Source: Ahrensia sp. R2A130
Lineage (GTDB): Bacteria > Pseudomonadota > Alphaproteobacteria > Rhizobiales > Rhizobiaceae
Direction of reading: 5' to 3'
DNA length: 64,000 nt
Assembly: GCF_000179775.1 (NCBI RefSeq)
Contig: NZ_AEEB01000017.1
Location: 248,001 to 312,000, forward strand
The position numbers and the translations under genes are program-made. Below, one piece after another: positions 62,064 to 64,000 of the stretch. The notes under the pieces are model-generated. The model saw only the letters and a list, made by a program, of their open reading frames with translations. It was not told the DNA's origin and did not search any database. The stretch's first letter is position 1; each line of letters begins with the position of its first letter.

Positions 62064-62240
62064 TAAGTCTCGAACCGCGAACGTTTTTTCTTTCATCTGC
62101 GACGTCTTTGCCTGACCAAAAGCCGCAATAGAGTTGCGTGGCAGGCTAATTGAGGTCCAATGTCGCTGAGAAAATTCGGTCGGTCGGCGTGCATCCCACA
62201 TGCGTTCTGAGACCTAAGATTGCCGCGATGGAGATGAAGC

Positions 62241-63299
62241 GTGTTTGTGAAAAAATCCCTTACCGGACTCGGTGCCGCAGCTGCAGTGTCATTTGCGTTA
62301 ACAGCTTCGGCTTTCGCACAGGACGTGACGCTCAAACTTCACCAGTTCTTGCCACCGCAATCGGTTGTGCCAAGCCAAATTCTCGATGTGTGGGCTGACA
62401 AGGTTGAGGCTGCTTCCGGCAAATCGATCAAGGTAGAACGCTACCCGTCCATGCAACTTGGTGGAAAGCCGCCCGAGCTCATGGACCAGGCGATTGATGG
62501 CGTAGCTGATCTTGTATGGACCGTTGTTGGTTACACGCCGGGTCGCTTCCCGCGCACGGAAGTGTTCGAGCTGCCATTCATGTTGACCAATGCAGAGGAC
62601 ACATCCTGCGCTTTTTCAAAGATGTTTGATAAGCACATGAAGGACACGGAGTTCCAGAATCTCAAGATTATAGGAACGTGGGTTCATGGCCCTGGCGTTA
62701 TTCACTCGAACCGTCCCGTGCGAAAAGTGGCGGACATGAAGGGTCTGAAAGTGCGCGGTGCATCCCGCACAATCACGTCGATGTTGAGCCAATTGGGCGC
62801 AACCTCTGTGGGTATGCCGGTACCTGCCGTTCCGGAAGCTCTTTCAAAAGGCGTCATTGATGCGACCACAATTCCGTGGGAAGTGACCGGCGCGCTAAAA
62901 GTGCCGGAACTCGTAAAAAATCACACTGAATTTGGCGGACAGGCGCTCTACACACTGACTTTCGTACTGGCGATGAACAAGGCCAAATACGAAAGCTTAA
63001 GCGACGAGATGAAAGCGGTAATCGATGCCAATTCTGGTCAAGGCTTTTCAAGCTTCGCAGGACGGGTGCAGCAGGCTGCTGACGAACCAAACCGCAAGAA
63101 AGCCGAAGATGCAGGCAATACCATCATCACTTTGTCAGATACGGAAGTGAATGAATGGAAGAAAGCATCAGAACCGGTGGTCGCAGCCTGGATCGAAGAT
63201 GTGAAGGCTAAAGGCATCGACGGACAAGCGCTCGTCGATGAAGCCAAGTCCACGATTGCGGCATGTGCATCGGAACCCCGGTCGACATTTCCGAACTGA
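62241..63299 (+). CDS. TRAP transporter solute-binding protein (DctP-like)
   Basis: 352 residues from a GTG (MFVKKSLTGLGAAAAVSFALTASAFA signal peptide, cut after AFA); a second in-frame GTG at 62247 is an alternative. Landmarks are VTLKLHQFLPPQSVVPSQILDVWADKVEAASG, MKGLKVRGASRTITSMLSQLGA (with the conserved Arg of the carboxylate clamp) and VPAVPEALSKGVIDATTIPWE. It belongs to the DctP-like type that binds small carboxylates or aromatic acids. It opens a new TRAP operon 177 bp after the ABC permease and is followed by a stem-loop, then the small permease. Confidence 0.9.
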   Translation: MFVKKSLTGLGAAAAVSFALTASAFAQDVTLKLHQFLPPQSVVPSQILDVWADKVEAASGKSIKVERYPSMQLGGKPPELMDQAIDGVADLVWTVVGYTPGRFPRTEVFELPFMLTNAEDTSCAFSKMFDKHMKDTEFQNLKIIGTWVHGPGVIHSNRPVRKVADMKGLKVRGASRTITSMLSQLGATSVGMPVPAVPEALSKGVIDATTIPWEVTGALKVPELVKNHTEFGGQALYTLTFVLAMNKAKYESLSDEMKAVIDANSGQGFSSFAGRVQQAADEPNRKKAEDAGNTIITLSDTEVNEWKKASEPVVAAWIEDVKAKGIDGQALVDEAKSTIAACASEPRSTFPN

Positions 63300-63315
63300 T
63301 GTGAAAGCTGAACGG

Positions 63316-63344
63316 GGCGTTTCAGGTCCGTTTCTCCAAACGCC
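63316..63344 (+). terminator. Stem-loop downstream of the second TRAP binding-protein gene
   Basis: GGCGTTT (63316-63322) is complementary to AAACGCC (63338-63344) over a 15-base loop, 16 bp after the stop. It has no T-run. Position and type match the hairpins after the other three solute-binding-protein genes in this window. Confidence 0.5.
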
Positions 63345-63367
63345 ATATGCCGGGGGCAGGCGCACTT

Positions 63368-63952
63368 ATGGCAACAGCTGACCGCTTCATTCGCACCCTG
63401 GCCCGATGGTTAGCTCTAACTGGCGGTCTGGTGCTCGTGGCGCTTATTGTCATCACCACTGCTTCTATCGTTGGCCGCCTTCTAAATTCCATCGGCTATT
63501 CGCAATGGATTTCCGATTGGCTGCCGATCCTCATTGCGCCGCTGCAATGGTTTCGCCCAATCACGGGTGATTTCGAGCTGGTTGAGGCAGGCATTGCTTT
63601 CGCGATAATGGCTTTCATACCGTGGTGCCAAATCAGTCGTGGCCACGCGAAGGTTGAGGTGCTGACCGGGCTCCTGCCATCGAGTTCAAACCGTTGGTTG
63701 GCGTTTCTTTGGGAAGCTGTTTTTTGTGCAACTTACATTCTCATTGCTTGGCGCCTTGTCGTCGGTACAGGCGATAAGATGCGCTACAACGAGACAAGCT
63801 TCATGCTCCAATTTCCCGTCTGGTGGGGCTATGCGGCTGTAACCGGTGCAGCTTTGCTGGCATGTTGGGTGGCGCTTTGGTCGCTATTCCTGCACGGGCG
63901 TGAAGCGCTCGGGTATGAACCGCTTTCCAAAACCGTATCGCGAACCGCCTGA
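63368..63952 (+). CDS. TRAP transporter small permease (DctQ)
   Basis: 194 residues from the ATG at 63368, which has GGGGGCAGG ten bases upstream; an in-frame ATG at 63347 would add seven residues without a ribosome site. Four membrane segments are visible, with ISRGHAKVEVLTGLLP matching the DctQ G-H-x-x-V-E/D motif after the second segment. It ends TGATGG, overlapping the start of the large permease by one base. It should form the inner-membrane unit with that permease for the binding protein at 62241. Confidence 0.92.
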   Translation: MATADRFIRTLARWLALTGGLVLVALIVITTASIVGRLLNSIGYSQWISDWLPILIAPLQWFRPITGDFELVEAGIAFAIMAFIPWCQISRGHAKVEVLTGLLPSSSNRWLAFLWEAVFCATYILIAWRLVVGTGDKMRYNETSFMLQFPVWWGYAAVTGAALLACWVALWSLFLHGREALGYEPLSKTVSRTA

Positions 63953-64000
63953 TGGAAAATTTGACCATCGGCTACCTATCGCTGCCGGTCCTGCTGGTGC
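63952..64000 (+). CDS. TRAP transporter large permease (DctM), cut by the window edge
   Basis: Only the first 16 codons are present, MENLTIGYLSLPVLLV, overlapping the small-permease stop (TGATG). The short leader followed by a hydrophobic helix fits the start of a DctM protein, and the operon order SBP-DctQ-DctM makes that assignment nearly certain; most of the gene lies outside. Confidence 0.75.
   Translation, partial: MENLTIGYLSLPVLLV

Overview
The window reads as a chromosomal segment of an alphaproteobacterium, most likely a marine or coastal member of the Hyphomicrobiales (Rhizobiales). The reasons are the cpdR response regulator beside an N-formylglutamate amidohydrolase/hisN pair, two TRAP-transporter loci, a small heat-shock gene with an alphaproteobacterial RpoH promoter (CTTG-N17-CTTAAAT) and a ROSE-type RNA thermometer, and dense ATGA/TGATG-coupled operons. 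I see no phage genes, insertion sequences, integrases or CRISPR arrays. One tRNA gene, tRNA-Val(GAC), is present and there is no rRNA.

Layout. 0-3.4 kb: sugar-acid type genes (partial GNAT, SDR dehydrogenase, DenD-like epimerase/dehydrogenase) and a convergent LacI regulator. 3.5-12.3 kb: an unusual catabolic island. On the plus strand are an 8-oxoguanine-deaminase-like amidohydrolase, a creatininase, a COG0523 metallochaperone GTPase with a His-rich loop, a WD40 protein and an amidase. On the minus strand are a PuuD-like glutamine amidotransferase, Co-type nitrile hydratase alpha and beta subunits, a nitrile hydratase accessory protein and a beta-hydroxyacid dehydrogenase. 12.6-19.6 kb: a TRAP system with one binding protein but two permease pairs, the first pair enlarged. 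19.7-23.2 kb: a fused indolepyruvate:ferredoxin oxidoreductase. 23.3-26.3 kb: creD, a DUF2332 protein and a small secreted protein. 26.4-36.7 kb: a Liv-type ABC importer flanked by two acyl-CoA-ligase-family genes, with a tiny membrane protein and a lipoprotein wedged between the transporter genes, plus a zinc metallopeptidase pair. 36.8-47.4 kb: envelope and housekeeping genes (5'-nucleotidase, hemH, SPFH/NfeD, kdsD, outer-membrane barrel, galU, lytic transglycosylase, DUF459). 47.5-53.7 kb: gltD and gltB. 54-58.1 kb: hsp20 with thermometer, lysophospholipase-like hydrolase, hisN, N-formylglutamate amidohydrolase, cpdR. 58.3 kb: tRNA-Val. 58.7-62.1 kb: a taurine/NMT1-type ABC importer with an enlarged permease. 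62.2 kb to the end: a second TRAP operon, cut off in its large permease.

How it fits together. The 3.5-12.3 kb island carries the two enzymes for nitrile -> amide -> acid together with heterocycle-type hydrolases and metal-delivery proteins. With the adjacent TRAP importer it looks like a dedicated uptake and degradation route for a nitrile-bearing, possibly heterocyclic, compound; this is my main candidate for an undescribed system. The acyl-CoA-ligase/Liv cluster and the 2-oxoacid:ferredoxin oxidoreductase suggest aromatic or other organic acid activation to CoA thioesters. All four solute-binding-protein genes are followed by a stem-loop before the next gene, suggesting a shared way of over-expressing the binding protein relative to its membrane partners.
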